NCBI GenBank assembly: GCA_017985675.1
Contig: JAGNXB010000001.1
Span: forward strand, 428,743 to 492,742
From: Saprospiraceae bacterium
GTDB taxonomy: Bacteria; Bacteroidota; Bacteroidia; Chitinophagales; Saprospiraceae
Direction of reading: 5' to 3'
Length of the DNA stretch: 64,000 nt
A program made the position numbers and the translations under genes. This document shows positions 18,647 through 28,102 of the stretch, piece after piece (positions within the stretch are counted from its first letter, which is position 1; every line of letters begins with the position of its first letter). Below the pieces are notes generated by a model. That model saw only the letters and a list, made by a program, of their open reading frames with translations, made no database searches and was not told the DNA's origin.

Positions 18647-20251
18647 ATGAAATATTCTTTTTTTCTATTCTTCCTTGTTTACATCGGACAACTATTAGCT
18701 CAAACTAGTGGACTTCCTACGGAACAGGTTGAAGTCATTAAGAGCTTCGATGCCCGATTAGCTGATGCGACGAAAGTGGTGCTAACACCAGCAATATTAG
18801 ATGTTGACACGTCTATCATTCGCCAAAATTATGTCATTGACACTCGTCCGGTTAGTTTGGCTTACGATCCTCCAAAGCTCCGCCCATTGGCTTTGCGCAG
18901 AGAAAAACTCCCAGAACAATATGCAGGTTTTCTAAAAGCCGGATATGGGTTGCCAGCTGGTCCACTCATTGAAGCCGGCTATTACTTCAAAAATGAGGAC
19001 CGTTTTGATGCGCACATAGGGTTTAATCATCACTCTGCCAACAATAAGCAGATTGAAAATCAGAAGTTTGCGTACACTGGGCTTATATTAGATGGTAACT
19101 ATCATATCCCAGATAAATTCAGTGTGGAGGGCGAAATTGGGTTCGTTCAGAATTTGGTATCCTTCTATGGGTATAATCATTCAGATACATCTTTCACCAA
19201 GGAGGAATCCAAACAACGGTTTAATCGCTTTCATTTAGGCGCCGCCGCCTATAATACTTACTCAAATAACCTGGGACTGGATTACCGGTTGTCTACGAAG
19301 TTTTATGCGCTAAATGATTTCTTTGACGCGACAGAAACAGGTATTGATATAGACCTACAGCTGATCAAATGGTTTGCGGATTCACATCCCCTGCGACTGC
19401 AAATCGGCAATGATTACAGTGGGTTTCAGGATACTTTAGACAAACGATTGAATAATTTTTACATCCGTCCTTCATTCACATTTCATGGAGACATTTTTAG
19501 AATTAAAGGTGGATTGAACCTGATAACTGTTAAAGAATCTTTTCGCGTGTTGCCTGACCTAGAATTTCTCTTAAGTCTAGCAGGTAATGCCTTTGGTGTT
19601 TATGCAGGGTGGAAAGGAGATTATTATCAAAACAGCTTTGATAATCTCAGCACTTATAATCCATTTATAGCTTCTCAATATGAACCAAAATCAAGCGTGT
19701 ACCATGACATCTATGGCGGATTTAAGGGCGCTTCAAGCGGGTGGAACTACCAAGCCCAGGTTGGATATAAACGTATAAATGATCTGGCACTTTTTTTACC
19801 AGATAGCATGGACACAAGACGATTTGAAGTCTTATATGACACTGGCGGCTTGATCTATATCTCCGGTAGTGCAGGGATAGAAATTTGGGAAGGCCTTGAA
19901 GTTTCTGGTACGCTGCTTCAAAATTTTTATAGTTTAGAAAATGAAGCAAAAGCTTGGCATCTTCCAGGATTAGAAGCGAGTTTCGGTCTACGTTATAATT
20001 TAATGGAGGATAAGTTGATGCTCAGAGGAGATGCTTACCTGGCTAATGGAGTGCCTTTTAAAACAGCCCAAGAAGAATCGGATAGGTTGGGCGGCTTATT
20101 AGATATAAGCTTTATAGGCCATTATCAATTACTTGAAAAATTTGGTTTGTGGTTGCAGATCAATAATTTGACAAACAACAAGCGGGAACGTTGGGAGCGT
20201 TACCCTACCTTTGGGATCAATGTGATCGGAGGGTTGTTATTTAGGTTTTAA
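18647..20251 (+). CDS. Outer-membrane beta-barrel protein, unknown function
   Basis: 534-residue protein with a signal peptide (to about residue 19, LLAQ) and a long series of amphipathic beta-strands with aromatic ends and Gly/Asn turns (for example EAGYYFKNEDRFDAHIGF, WNYQAQVGYKRI). It ends in ...GGLLFRF; a terminal phenylalanine is the usual signal for insertion by the BAM complex. There is no plug domain or TonB box, so it resembles the barrel part of TonB-dependent receptors without being one. The preceding gene encodes a large exported TPR protein 38 bases upstream. The stop codon overlaps the stop of the convergent acetoacetyl-CoA synthetase gene. Confidence 0.8.
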   Translation: MKYSFFLFFLVYIGQLLAQTSGLPTEQVEVIKSFDARLADATKVVLTPAILDVDTSIIRQNYVIDTRPVSLAYDPPKLRPLALRREKLPEQYAGFLKAGYGLPAGPLIEAGYYFKNEDRFDAHIGFNHHSANNKQIENQKFAYTGLILDGNYHIPDKFSVEGEIGFVQNLVSFYGYNHSDTSFTKEESKQRFNRFHLGAAAYNTYSNNLGLDYRLSTKFYALNDFFDATETGIDIDLQLIKWFADSHPLRLQIGNDYSGFQDTLDKRLNNFYIRPSFTFHGDIFRIKGGLNLITVKESFRVLPDLEFLLSLAGNAFGVYAGWKGDYYQNSFDNLSTYNPFIASQYEPKSSVYHDIYGGFKGASSGWNYQAQVGYKRINDLALFLPDSMDTRRFEVLYDTGGLIYISGSAGIEIWEGLEVSGTLLQNFYSLENEAKAWHLPGLEASFGLRYNLMEDKLMLRGDAYLANGVPFKTAQEESDRLGGLLDISFIGHYQLLEKFGLWLQINNLTNNKRERWERYPTFGINVIGGLLFRF

Positions 20252-22239
20252 GTAGCTAGTCCTTCTTTGATTCTAAAGGTGTGGGCATATTGTTCAAAGA
20301 AGTCCATTGCCTCTGGATTCCGGAGAGCATCCTTGCTTGCAGCTTTGTCCATGGCGATTCCCATCATTAATTTTTTTATTGGCGCTTCCAATTTTTTTCC
20401 ACTGATCGTATAGGGGATGTCTAAACATAAAATGATTTCATCGGGCACGTGACGTGGAGAATAGGTTACCTTGAGTATGTTATTGATAGCCTGTTTGACC
20501 TGTTCATCATACTTCCAGTTTTCCATCATCACGATGAATAATGGCATAAAATGTCTGCCATCTTCTAGTTCAATGTTTACAATCAAGCTATCCTTTACAC
20601 CCTCAACCTGGTCGACAGCTCGATAAATTTCAGCCGTACCAATCCTTATTCCATGCCTGTTGAGCGTAGCGTCTGATCGTCCATAAATTATTATGCCGCC
20701 TCTATGGGTTATTCGAATAAAGTCACCGTGTCGCCAAATACCAGGATAAACATCAAAATAACTTTCGTAATACCTAATGCCTTCAGGGTCATTCCAGAAA
20801 TATACAGGCATTGATGGCATTGGTTTTGTAATCACCATTTCGCCCAATTCATCAATGACTTCAGTCCCATAATCATCATAGGCATACAATGCACAACCAA
20901 GGCCGCGAGCTTGTATCTCTCCTTCATATACGGGCAATAACGGACAGCCACCGACAAAAGCGGTACAAACATCCGTTCCACCACTCATTGAAATCAACCA
21001 TATTTGTTTTCCAACATGGTCATAGATCCACCTGAAGCCTTCCGGTGGCAAAGGAGATCCAGTAGAGCTGATTGACCGTAATTGAGATAAGTGATATGAA
21101 TCAGATGGATTGATGCCCTGTTTAAGACATGCCAGTATGTAGGGTGCTGAGGTACCGAAATGGTTGATTTTTGCTTGTTCAGCTAGCTTCCATAATGTAC
21201 CAAAATCAGGAAATGTGGGACTGCCATCATACAATACAATAGTAGCCCCCGCCAAAAAAGAAGCCTGCACAAAATTCCACATCATCCAACCCGTCGTACT
21301 AAACCAAAAGTATCTTTCACCTGGCTTTACATCATTATGAAACCAATGATATTTGTAGTGCTCAAGTAAAACTCCACCATGGGAATGTGTAATTGCTTTT
21401 GGTTTGCCTGTTGTGCCAGAAGAATATAAGATCCAAATGGGTGATTCAAAGGGAACCGGCTTGAATTGGATATCCCCTTCTCTTGAGTTCTTTAACATGT
21501 CCCCCCATAAAACAACAGGCAGATTTGCGGACACAGTTGATTCATTATCCAAATAAGGAATGAAAATAATCAATTCTAATGTGGGTAATGATGTGATAAT
21601 CTCACGGACGATTTCTGATTTATCAAAGGATTTGCCATTGTAGGTATACCCATCAACAGTTATGAGCACCTTTGGCTCTATTTGTGCAAATCGCTCTACA
21701 ACACTAACCGCTCCAAAATCCGGACTACAAGAGCTCCATATACATCCTGAAGACGCAGTTGCAAGAAATGAAACCGTTGCATGTGGAATATTTGGTAAAA
21801 AAGCAACAACGCGGTCACCTTGGGAAATGCCATGTTCAGCGAAACAATGCTGCATTGCTTTTGCTTCTTTTTTTATGGAATCCCAACTAATTTCTGTCAA
21901 AGGTTCTCGTTCTGATTGGAATATAATCGCTGGTTGGTTTGGCACTGCACCAATGCAGAGGTGCTCAGCGTAATTCAAGGTGGCCCCTTTGAACCACTGG
22001 GCTCCAGGCATTGCAGTCTTATCCAGGACTGTATCATATGGTGTATAGCTTTTTATGGGCGCAAATTCCCATAGCGCTTCCCAAAACGCCGCAGGCTCCT
22101 CTACCGACCATGTCCACAGTTCTGAATAAGTACTAAACTTGAGCGCTTTAGAAACATCAAGCCAACGCATAAATGCTTTGATATTACTGTTTTCTATTTG
22201 TTTTGGCTGTGGGCTCCACAGTGGAACTTGGCTTTCCAT
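20248..22239 (-). CDS. aacS: Acetoacetate--CoA ligase (acetoacetyl-CoA synthetase)
   Basis: Activates acetoacetate with ATP and CoA to acetoacetyl-CoA through an adenylate. It belongs to the ANL superfamily: P-loop ILYSSGTTGKPKAI, the MSGGTDVCTAF motif specific to acetoacetyl-CoA synthetases, and the hinge YGRSDATLNRHGIRIG; the C-terminal lysine lies in ISGKKLE. The 663 residues fit the family, including an N-terminal ACAS_N segment. It allows use of ketone bodies or polymer-derived C4 units. It is divergent from the biotin carboxylase gene with 113 bp between. A TATTTTCG (minus strand, 22258-22265) is a one-mismatch -7 box. Confidence 0.94.
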   Translation of the reverse strand: MESQVPLWSPQPKQIENSNIKAFMRWLDVSKALKFSTYSELWTWSVEEPAAFWEALWEFAPIKSYTPYDTVLDKTAMPGAQWFKGATLNYAEHLCIGAVPNQPAIIFQSEREPLTEISWDSIKKEAKAMQHCFAEHGISQGDRVVAFLPNIPHATVSFLATASSGCIWSSCSPDFGAVSVVERFAQIEPKVLITVDGYTYNGKSFDKSEIVREIITSLPTLELIIFIPYLDNESTVSANLPVVLWGDMLKNSREGDIQFKPVPFESPIWILYSSGTTGKPKAITHSHGGVLLEHYKYHWFHNDVKPGERYFWFSTTGWMMWNFVQASFLAGATIVLYDGSPTFPDFGTLWKLAEQAKINHFGTSAPYILACLKQGINPSDSYHLSQLRSISSTGSPLPPEGFRWIYDHVGKQIWLISMSGGTDVCTAFVGGCPLLPVYEGEIQARGLGCALYAYDDYGTEVIDELGEMVITKPMPSMPVYFWNDPEGIRYYESYFDVYPGIWRHGDFIRITHRGGIIIYGRSDATLNRHGIRIGTAEIYRAVDQVEGVKDSLIVNIELEDGRHFMPLFIVMMENWKYDEQVKQAINNILKVTYSPRHVPDEIILCLDIPYTISGKKLEAPIKKLMMGIAMDKAASKDALRNPEAMDFFEQYAHTFRIKEGLAT

Positions 22240-22352
22240 TAGGGTCAGATGTTTTGGCGAAAATAAGGGGTTTTATTTGGGCTCAAGCAAATGCATGATT
22301 TAATCCTTAAATTTGAGCGTGATAGAAGTATAAATGGTCTTTATTTTGTGGA

Positions 22353-23828
22353 ATGAAAAGGATTTTAGTAGCTAACAGGGGGGAAATTGCAATTCGTATC
22401 ATGCGTACTGCTAAAAAGATGGGCATTGCTACGATTGCGGTATACAGCGATGCGGACAGAGATGCCCCGCATGTTCGGTTTGCGGATGAAGCATGGCATT
22501 TAGGGCCCTCTCCTGCCAATGAATCTTATTTGCGTGTAGATAAAATACTTGAAATTGCTAAAGCGTCTAAAGCAGATGCTATCCATCCAGGATACGGTTT
22601 TTTAAGCGAACAAGCGGTATTTGCTCAAGCGATTAGTGATGCTGGAATGATCTTCATTGGACCCAGCCCCCATGCGATTAACGTAATGGGCAATAAGCTA
22701 GCTGCAAAGAATACCGTGATCCCATATAATATTCCAATGGTTCCAGGTAGTCCAGCAGCAATAAAGGATGCCCTTGAAGCAGAACCCATTGCCAAACAAA
22801 TTGGCTATCCCATCCTTTTAAAAGCTTCGGCAGGTGGGGGTGGTAAAGGCATGCGCATAGTGTATAAGTCTGAAGATCTAGCTTCACAGTTGGCCAGAGC
22901 AAGTAGTGAAGCTTTGTCTTCATTTGGTGATGGTTCAGTCTTTATTGAAAAATATATCCAGTCACCACATCATATTGAGGTACAGGTGATGGCCGATCAT
23001 TATGGAAACACTTTATACCTATTTGAGCGGGAATGTTCCATTCAGCGGCGGCATCAAAAAGTGGTGGAGGAAGCCCCCTCGCCATTTATTGACGAATCAG
23101 TAAGAAAGGCCATTGGTGAAGCTGCCGTCAGGGTCGCAATTGCTTGCAGTTATACAAATGCCGGAACTGTAGAATTCCTGATGGATGAAGATAAAAACTT
23201 CTACTTTCTGGAGATGAATACGAGGTTGCAGGTAGAGCACCCCGTTACTGAACATATCACCGGGTTGGATCTTGTTGAATGGCAAATCCGGATAGCACGA
23301 GGAGAACCACTTCCCTTCCGACAGGATGAATTAAAGATCCAAGGCCATGCAATCGAACTACGCGTTTATGCAGAGGATCCGGAAAATCAATTTTTACCTG
23401 GTACAGGTACATTAGATCGCTACCAGGAGCCCGCAGGAATTGGGATTAGGGTTGACAGCGGATTTGAAGAAGGCATGGAGGTTCCCATTTATTACGACCC
23501 TATGCTTTCAAAATTAATTACTTATGGCAAAAACAGAGCGGAGGCAATCCAGAAAATGAAGGAAGCCATTCTTAATTACGATATTGAAGGATTGCCCAAT
23601 AATCTGGCCTTTGGGTACTTTATTATGCAACATCCACTTTTTGAGCAGGGCAATTATGATACACACTTTATTGAAGATCACTTTCGACCTGATATGATAA
23701 CGGCTCAAAGAGAACCCACCGCGAAAGCAGCCGGCGCAATAGCAGCTTGGTTACACCATGAATATGGAAGTCGGTTACGAAAACCGGTTAACCAAATTCA
23801 AGATTGGTATAACAATCGCCGATTATGA
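22353..23828 (+). CDS. accC: Biotin carboxylase subunit (AccC-like)
   Basis: ATP-grasp enzyme that carboxylates biotin on a carrier protein. 491 residues: N-terminal MKRILVANRGEIAIRI, ATP-binding glycine loop GGGGKGMR, the ERECSIQRRHQKVVEEAPS motif and the RLQVEHPVTE motif holding the catalytic glutamate and arginine. Sequence details (GDGSVFIEKYIQSPHHIEVQVMAD) resemble subunits of acyl-CoA carboxylases as much as acetyl-CoA carboxylase. No biotin carrier or carboxyltransferase gene is adjacent, so the complex it serves cannot be told from context. About 40 residues beyond the usual 450 extend the C-terminus. Confidence 0.9.
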   Translation: MKRILVANRGEIAIRIMRTAKKMGIATIAVYSDADRDAPHVRFADEAWHLGPSPANESYLRVDKILEIAKASKADAIHPGYGFLSEQAVFAQAISDAGMIFIGPSPHAINVMGNKLAAKNTVIPYNIPMVPGSPAAIKDALEAEPIAKQIGYPILLKASAGGGGKGMRIVYKSEDLASQLARASSEALSSFGDGSVFIEKYIQSPHHIEVQVMADHYGNTLYLFERECSIQRRHQKVVEEAPSPFIDESVRKAIGEAAVRVAIACSYTNAGTVEFLMDEDKNFYFLEMNTRLQVEHPVTEHITGLDLVEWQIRIARGEPLPFRQDELKIQGHAIELRVYAEDPENQFLPGTGTLDRYQEPAGIGIRVDSGFEEGMEVPIYYDPMLSKLITYGKNRAEAIQKMKEAILNYDIEGLPNNLAFGYFIMQHPLFEQGNYDTHFIEDHFRPDMITAQREPTAKAAGAIAAWLHHEYGSRLRKPVNQIQDWYNNRRL

Positions 23829-23868
23829 ATCGATGTAGTGCTGAAATTCTTCATCCATATTTTAGGAA

Positions 23869-24627
23869 TCAGATTGCAGAGACAATGGCAGCAAATGAAG
23901 TATAATCAAGACTGGCACCACCTATTAGTCCTCCATCAATATCCGGACATGAAAACAATTCAGCGGCATTATTTGGTTTAACAGATCCACCATACAAGAT
24001 AGGTATGCTTTCTGCAATTGGGGTCGAATACATCTTGGCCATATGCGCTCTCACAAATTGATGCATTGAAGCGGCATCGTCTACAGTTGCTGTTTCTCCG
24101 GTTCCTATAGCCCAAACAGGTTCATAAGCGATGATCAAAGAAAGTATTTCCTTTTCTGAACAATCCTGTAATGCCTCATCTAATTGGGTAGCAATACGAT
24201 TGTAATGATCGCCTGCCAAACGTTCCTGATGTGTTTCACCAATACAATAAATTGGTTTTAGGTTGCAGGTGAATGCGGTCTTAATTTTCCTTCTAAGCAG
24301 ATCATTTGATTCAAAAGCGTGCTGTCGTCGTTCCGAATGTCCAATGAGTACCCACTCCGCACCTACATCCTGGAGCATATGGCCCGATATTTCACCTGTA
24401 TATGGACCCCATTCTGCTTCATGCAAATTTTGTGCACCTAGATGGATGCGAGTTGTTGACAAGCGGTTGGCCAGGCAATGGAGGGATGTAGATGGGGCAA
24501 ACAAAGCGATTTCAGCATTCGAAGATTGATGCATGATATCCACAAAGCCATCGACCCAGTTTAAAGCTTCCCGCACCGTTTTGTACATCTTCCAATTTCC
24601 TGCTATAATTTTAGTTCTGATTTGCAT
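23869..24627 (-). CDS. tpiA: Triosephosphate isomerase
   Basis: Interconverts dihydroxyacetone phosphate and glyceraldehyde 3-phosphate in glycolysis and gluconeogenesis. 252 residues with the N-terminal IIAGNWKMYK (Asn and Lys of the active site), the electrophilic histidine in IGHSERR, the catalytic glutamate in AYEPVWAIGTG, and the phosphate-binding YGGSVKP loop. A perfect -7 box lies just upstream, giving a leader of roughly 15 bases. It is convergent with accC. Confidence 0.97.
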   Translation of the reverse strand: MQIRTKIIAGNWKMYKTVREALNWVDGFVDIMHQSSNAEIALFAPSTSLHCLANRLSTTRIHLGAQNLHEAEWGPYTGEISGHMLQDVGAEWVLIGHSERRQHAFESNDLLRRKIKTAFTCNLKPIYCIGETHQERLAGDHYNRIATQLDEALQDCSEKEILSLIIAYEPVWAIGTGETATVDDAASMHQFVRAHMAKMYSTPIAESIPILYGGSVKPNNAAELFSCPDIDGGLIGGASLDYTSFAAIVSAI

Positions 24628-24646
24628 GAAACTTGCGATTTTATTT

Positions 24647-24654
24647 CAAAAGTA
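24647..24654 (-). promoter_or_regulatory. Promoter -7 box of tpiA
   Basis: On the minus strand this reads TACTTTTG, a perfect TAnnTTTG, 19 bases before the tpiA ATG. Confidence 0.7.
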
Positions 24655-24752
24655 GACAATACTAAAGGTAGCCATCCTATAGGTTTACTCACCAGTTAGA
24701 AAAAATTAACATTGAAGTAGCCGGAAAGCCTTTAATTTTATTGGTTGGATTT

Positions 24753-25661
24753 ATGGAGTTTGGACGAATAGATCAATTAACGGATGTTTCATTCCTGATG
24801 CCGGAAGACAATCCTGCCAACAAGTTTACTTTTAGTGACGAACAAATCATTCATCGTACGATTTATGTGGGATTGACCGGATGGGGAGAAAAAGAATGGT
24901 TGGCCAACATCTATCCTCGTGGTACAAAGTCCACGTCTTTCCTTTCATCATATGCCAGGTCCTTTAATTGTGTGGAGTTGAATAGCACTTTTTACGGTAT
25001 CCCAAGCGAAAAGGTCTTAAAAAAATGGATCGTGGAAACACCGGATGATTTTAGATTTTTTCCTAAAGTGTGGCGTTTGATTAGTCACCGTTCTAACTTC
25101 GGCACTATGGATGATGCGTTTCATACCTATATTGAAATGCTCTCCCATTTAGGTAATCGTGTTCAAGCCAGTTTTCTACAATTACCTCCTTACTTTGGTG
25201 GTGCCAGAACCAATGAATTGGCATCATTCATTTCGAGATGGCCAGCAGAACACAAATTATTTGTAGAGTTCAGGGATCGAGAATGGTTAGACGACGAGCC
25301 AATAATGGACCTAATGCAAAGCAAAGGTGTTGGTCTGGTAATAACTGATGTAGCAGGTCGTCGCGACCTTTTGCACATGCGCGTATTATCTAATCAGGCA
25401 TTTATCCGATTTGTTGCGAGTGGAGATCCTTCGATTGATACCTGTCGATTAAACCAGTGGCGTGAGCGGTTACATGACTGGTACGAAAAGGGACTTGAAT
25501 GGGTCGCATTTTTTTGCCATGAACCCGTGAATAAAGCAGCGCCAGATTTGGCCAGGACTGTTTCCCGCATTTTTAACCAAACAGATTCATTCAACATCCC
25601 GAAGATCAAAGATATTCTTAACTATGAAACAACACAGAAGAGCATCTTCGAAGCTTCCTGA
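24753..25661 (+). CDS. DUF72 domain protein (YecE family)
   Basis: 302-residue protein with a TIM-barrel-like DUF72 domain: TIYVGLTGWGEKEW near the start, FNCVELNSTFYG, FRFFPKVWRLISH, and FVEFRDREWLDD. The biochemical function of the family is not established. The open frame begins with TTG at 24741, but the ATG at 24753 (MEFGRID) is a better start. The last 38 bases overlap the start of ppk1 in another frame, so the two genes are translationally linked; whether their functions are related is unknown. Confidence 0.88.
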   Translation: MEFGRIDQLTDVSFLMPEDNPANKFTFSDEQIIHRTIYVGLTGWGEKEWLANIYPRGTKSTSFLSSYARSFNCVELNSTFYGIPSEKVLKKWIVETPDDFRFFPKVWRLISHRSNFGTMDDAFHTYIEMLSHLGNRVQASFLQLPPYFGGARTNELASFISRWPAEHKLFVEFRDREWLDDEPIMDLMQSKGVGLVITDVAGRRDLLHMRVLSNQAFIRFVASGDPSIDTCRLNQWRERLHDWYEKGLEWVAFFCHEPVNKAAPDLARTVSRIFNQTDSFNIPKIKDILNYETTQKSIFEAS

Positions 25662-27726
25662 TAATCGCTTTATTCATAGGGATATCAGTTGGTTATCCTT
25701 CAATGAGCGAGTCCTCCAGGAGGCTGACAATTCAAACAATCCGCTATTGGAGCGGATAAAATTCATGGCTATATATTCCAATAATCTGGACGAATTTTTC
25801 CGGGTAAGAGTGGCCAACCAACGCAATCTCTTGCGGGTGGGTAAAAAGACCAAAGCTAAACTTGAATATGATCCAAAACTGTTGATGCGGCAGATCCGAT
25901 CTATTGTAAATGCGCAACAGGAAAGGTATACCCGATTGTTCAGTGATGAACTTATCCCTGCCTTAAAGCGGCATCACATCCACTTCTTGAGACAGACTGA
26001 ACTCAATCAAGATCAGGAAGAATTTATCGACCAGTATTTTAACAATCACATGTTGCCTTTTGTGCAGCCTGTTTTGTTAGTAAAAAAGAAGATTCGACCT
26101 TTTCTAAGCAATGCGGCATTATACCTTATTGTGGTTTTGCATGATTTGGATAAACACGAAGAATCCAGAGCCTACGCAATTATAAAAGTCCCGTCAGACC
26201 ATCTTCCAAGGTTTATTCAACTACCTGATCAGGGAGAGCACAAATTTCTGATCATGATTGATGATGTGGTGCGGAGAAGTATTCCTTCCCTGTTCCCTGG
26301 ATATACGGTGGTGGACTGTTATTCTATCAAATTAACAAGGGATGCTGAGTTGTATATAGACGATGAGTTTTCAGGTGATCTTATCGATAAGATTCGCAAA
26401 AGCTTAACAAAGAGGAATATAGGCCCCGCATCGAGGTTGGTATATGATCGCGAAATGGATGCTGATACTTTATTGTTTTTGCGAGAAATGTTCGAACTGG
26501 AAACAATCGATCTTTTCCCTGAAGGCAGGTATCACAATAATATGGATTTTTTCCGTTTTCCTGATTTTGGGATGACTCACTTACAAGTACCATCATTACC
26601 GCCCTTGCGATTTGATGTTTTGGAGGGTGATCTAGATTTTTTCCAACAAATCCGATTTAAAGATAGGCTCATAAATCCTCCTTATCATTCTTTTGAGTCA
26701 GTTATACGTTTTTTTGAAGGTGCAGCTACAGACCCCGCTGTGACGCACATAAAGTTGGTACAATACCGTGTTGGTTCACAATCACGGATAATGAATGCGT
26801 TGAAACTAGCTGTTGCCAATGGAAAGGAAGTTGCTGTATTTATTGAGGTTAAAGCAAGATTTGATGAGGCAGCAAATCTTTCATGGGGCGAAGAATTGGA
26901 ACGACATGGCGTAAAGGTTAATTACAGTTTTCCCGGTTTGAAGGTACATGCTAAACTTGCATTGGTTCAGCGCTTGGAAGATAACAAACCTCATTTTTAT
27001 ACCTATCTGAGCACTGGAAACTTCCATGAAGGGACAGTTAGAATCTATTCTGACATTGGTTTGTTCACAGCAGATGAACGGATATCTACCGAAGTTGCCC
27101 GCATCTTTACGTTTTTGGAAACCGTCCAATTGCCAGAACGATCATTTGAACATTTATTAGTTGGCCAATTTAACCTTGTGGAAGAGTTAACCCAACTTAT
27201 CGAAAATGAAATGGATAACGCCAGACGTGGGTTACCGGCTTCAATTTGTCTCAAGTTAAATTCCATTCAGGATCCGGATTTTATCGACCTGCTGTATAAA
27301 GCTTCCATGGCGGGAGTCAAAATCCGGATTATTGCCAGAGGTATCTGTTGTTTGATCCCCGGAGATAATCTCTACAGTGCAAATATTGAAGTGATAAGTA
27401 TTGTAGATCGCTTCCTGGAACATTCCCGTATCCATATTTTTCATAATAATGGTGACCCTGTTGTCTTCCTTTCGTCTGCGGATTGGATGACTAGAAACCT
27501 CCATTATAGGATTGAAACAGCTTTTCCTATCTACAATCCAGATTTATGTCAAAAAGTAATCGATATCTTTGAAATTCAATGGAATGACAATGTGAAGGCA
27601 AGAGTGATTGACAAAAATCAGAGCAATCACTTCAGACCTGAAACCGGGGATAAACCACTGAGAAGTCAATATGAAACTTACTTCTTTCTAAAACGAAGAT
27701 TAGAATTATCTGCCATAAAAAAGTGA
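25624..27726 (+). CDS. ppk1: Polyphosphate kinase 1
   Basis: Reversibly transfers the gamma-phosphate of ATP to inorganic polyphosphate. 700 residues covering the N-terminal helical domain (FIHRDISWLSFNERVLQEA), the head domain, and the two phospholipase-D-like catalytic domains. The autophosphorylated histidine is in GLKVHAKLAL, and the second conserved histidine in LEHSRIHIF. The length matches the bacterial PPK1 family. The start lies inside the preceding DUF72 gene. The stop is 31 bases before the -7 box of tRNA-Gly. Confidence 0.96.
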   Translation: MKQHRRASSKLPDNRFIHRDISWLSFNERVLQEADNSNNPLLERIKFMAIYSNNLDEFFRVRVANQRNLLRVGKKTKAKLEYDPKLLMRQIRSIVNAQQERYTRLFSDELIPALKRHHIHFLRQTELNQDQEEFIDQYFNNHMLPFVQPVLLVKKKIRPFLSNAALYLIVVLHDLDKHEESRAYAIIKVPSDHLPRFIQLPDQGEHKFLIMIDDVVRRSIPSLFPGYTVVDCYSIKLTRDAELYIDDEFSGDLIDKIRKSLTKRNIGPASRLVYDREMDADTLLFLREMFELETIDLFPEGRYHNNMDFFRFPDFGMTHLQVPSLPPLRFDVLEGDLDFFQQIRFKDRLINPPYHSFESVIRFFEGAATDPAVTHIKLVQYRVGSQSRIMNALKLAVANGKEVAVFIEVKARFDEAANLSWGEELERHGVKVNYSFPGLKVHAKLALVQRLEDNKPHFYTYLSTGNFHEGTVRIYSDIGLFTADERISTEVARIFTFLETVQLPERSFEHLLVGQFNLVEELTQLIENEMDNARRGLPASICLKLNSIQDPDFIDLLYKASMAGVKIRIIARGICCLIPGDNLYSANIEVISIVDRFLEHSRIHIFHNNGDPVVFLSSADWMTRNLHYRIETAFPIYNPDLCQKVIDIFEIQWNDNVKARVIDKNQSNHFRPETGDKPLRSQYETYFFLKRRLELSAIKK

Positions 27727-27733
27727 TGAGCTA

Positions 27734-27765
27734 TTGCACAATTTCAGAAGGTGTTTGTATATTTG
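27734..27765 (+). promoter_or_regulatory. Promoter of tRNA-Gly (-33 TTG, -7 TATATTTG)
   Basis: TTG at 27734-27736 and a perfect -7 box TATATTTG at 27758-27765, with 21 bases between. The tRNA 5' end is 32 bases downstream of the box. This is the clearest two-element Bacteroidota promoter in the window. Confidence 0.75.
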
Positions 27766-27797
27766 CCGTCCGAAAGCAGAAAGCTGTTTTCAATCTT

Positions 27798-27870
27798 GCG
27801 AAAGTAGCTCAGCTGGTAGAGCACAACCTTGCCAAGGTTGGGGTCGCGGGTTCGAATCCCGTCTTTCGCT
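27798..27870 (+). tRNA. tRNA-Gly (anticodon GCC)
   Basis: 73-base cloverleaf. Acceptor GCGAAAG (27798-27804) pairs with CTTTCGC (27863-27869), anticodon stem CAACC/GGTTG encloses GCC at 27831-27833, and the T loop is TTCGAAT (27851-27857). The discriminator is T27870 and CCA is not encoded, so it must be added after processing. It reads GGC and GGU. Confidence 0.97.
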
Positions 27871-27874
27871 CACT

Positions 27875-27904
27875 AAGGCTTCTGGAATTCCAGAGGCCTT
27901 TTTT
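27875..27904 (+). terminator. Terminator after tRNA-Gly
   Basis: 11-bp stem (27875-27885 with 27890-27900, one G-T pair) around loop AATT, followed by a run of T. It begins 5 bases after the tRNA. Confidence 0.85.
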
Positions 27905-28088
27905 GCTAAAGCGCATCGTTTATTTGCATTCACCGTTTTTGAAATATTACGGTTATTAAGAAAACTTCGAACACGAAGTATGTCTTTTTTACCATGACAT
28001 CCCTGATTATGAATCATTTAAGCTAGATGGAATTCATTAGGTTTGTTTTAAGTTGACAGGTTCATACCTGCTGAATACGGGAATCAAC

Positions 28089-28096
28089 TATCTTTG
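28089..28096 (+). promoter_or_regulatory. Promoter -7 box of tRNA-Leu
   Basis: TATCTTTG, a perfect -7 consensus, 6 bases before the mature tRNA 5' end, so transcription would begin at or very near the mature end. No TTG is seen at the expected -33 distance. Confidence 0.7.
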
Positions 28097-28102
28097 CTAA
28101 GC

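Noticed and set aside
27723..28017. Short frames across tRNA-Gly
   Set aside because: They consist of tRNA and terminator sequence and have no independent support.
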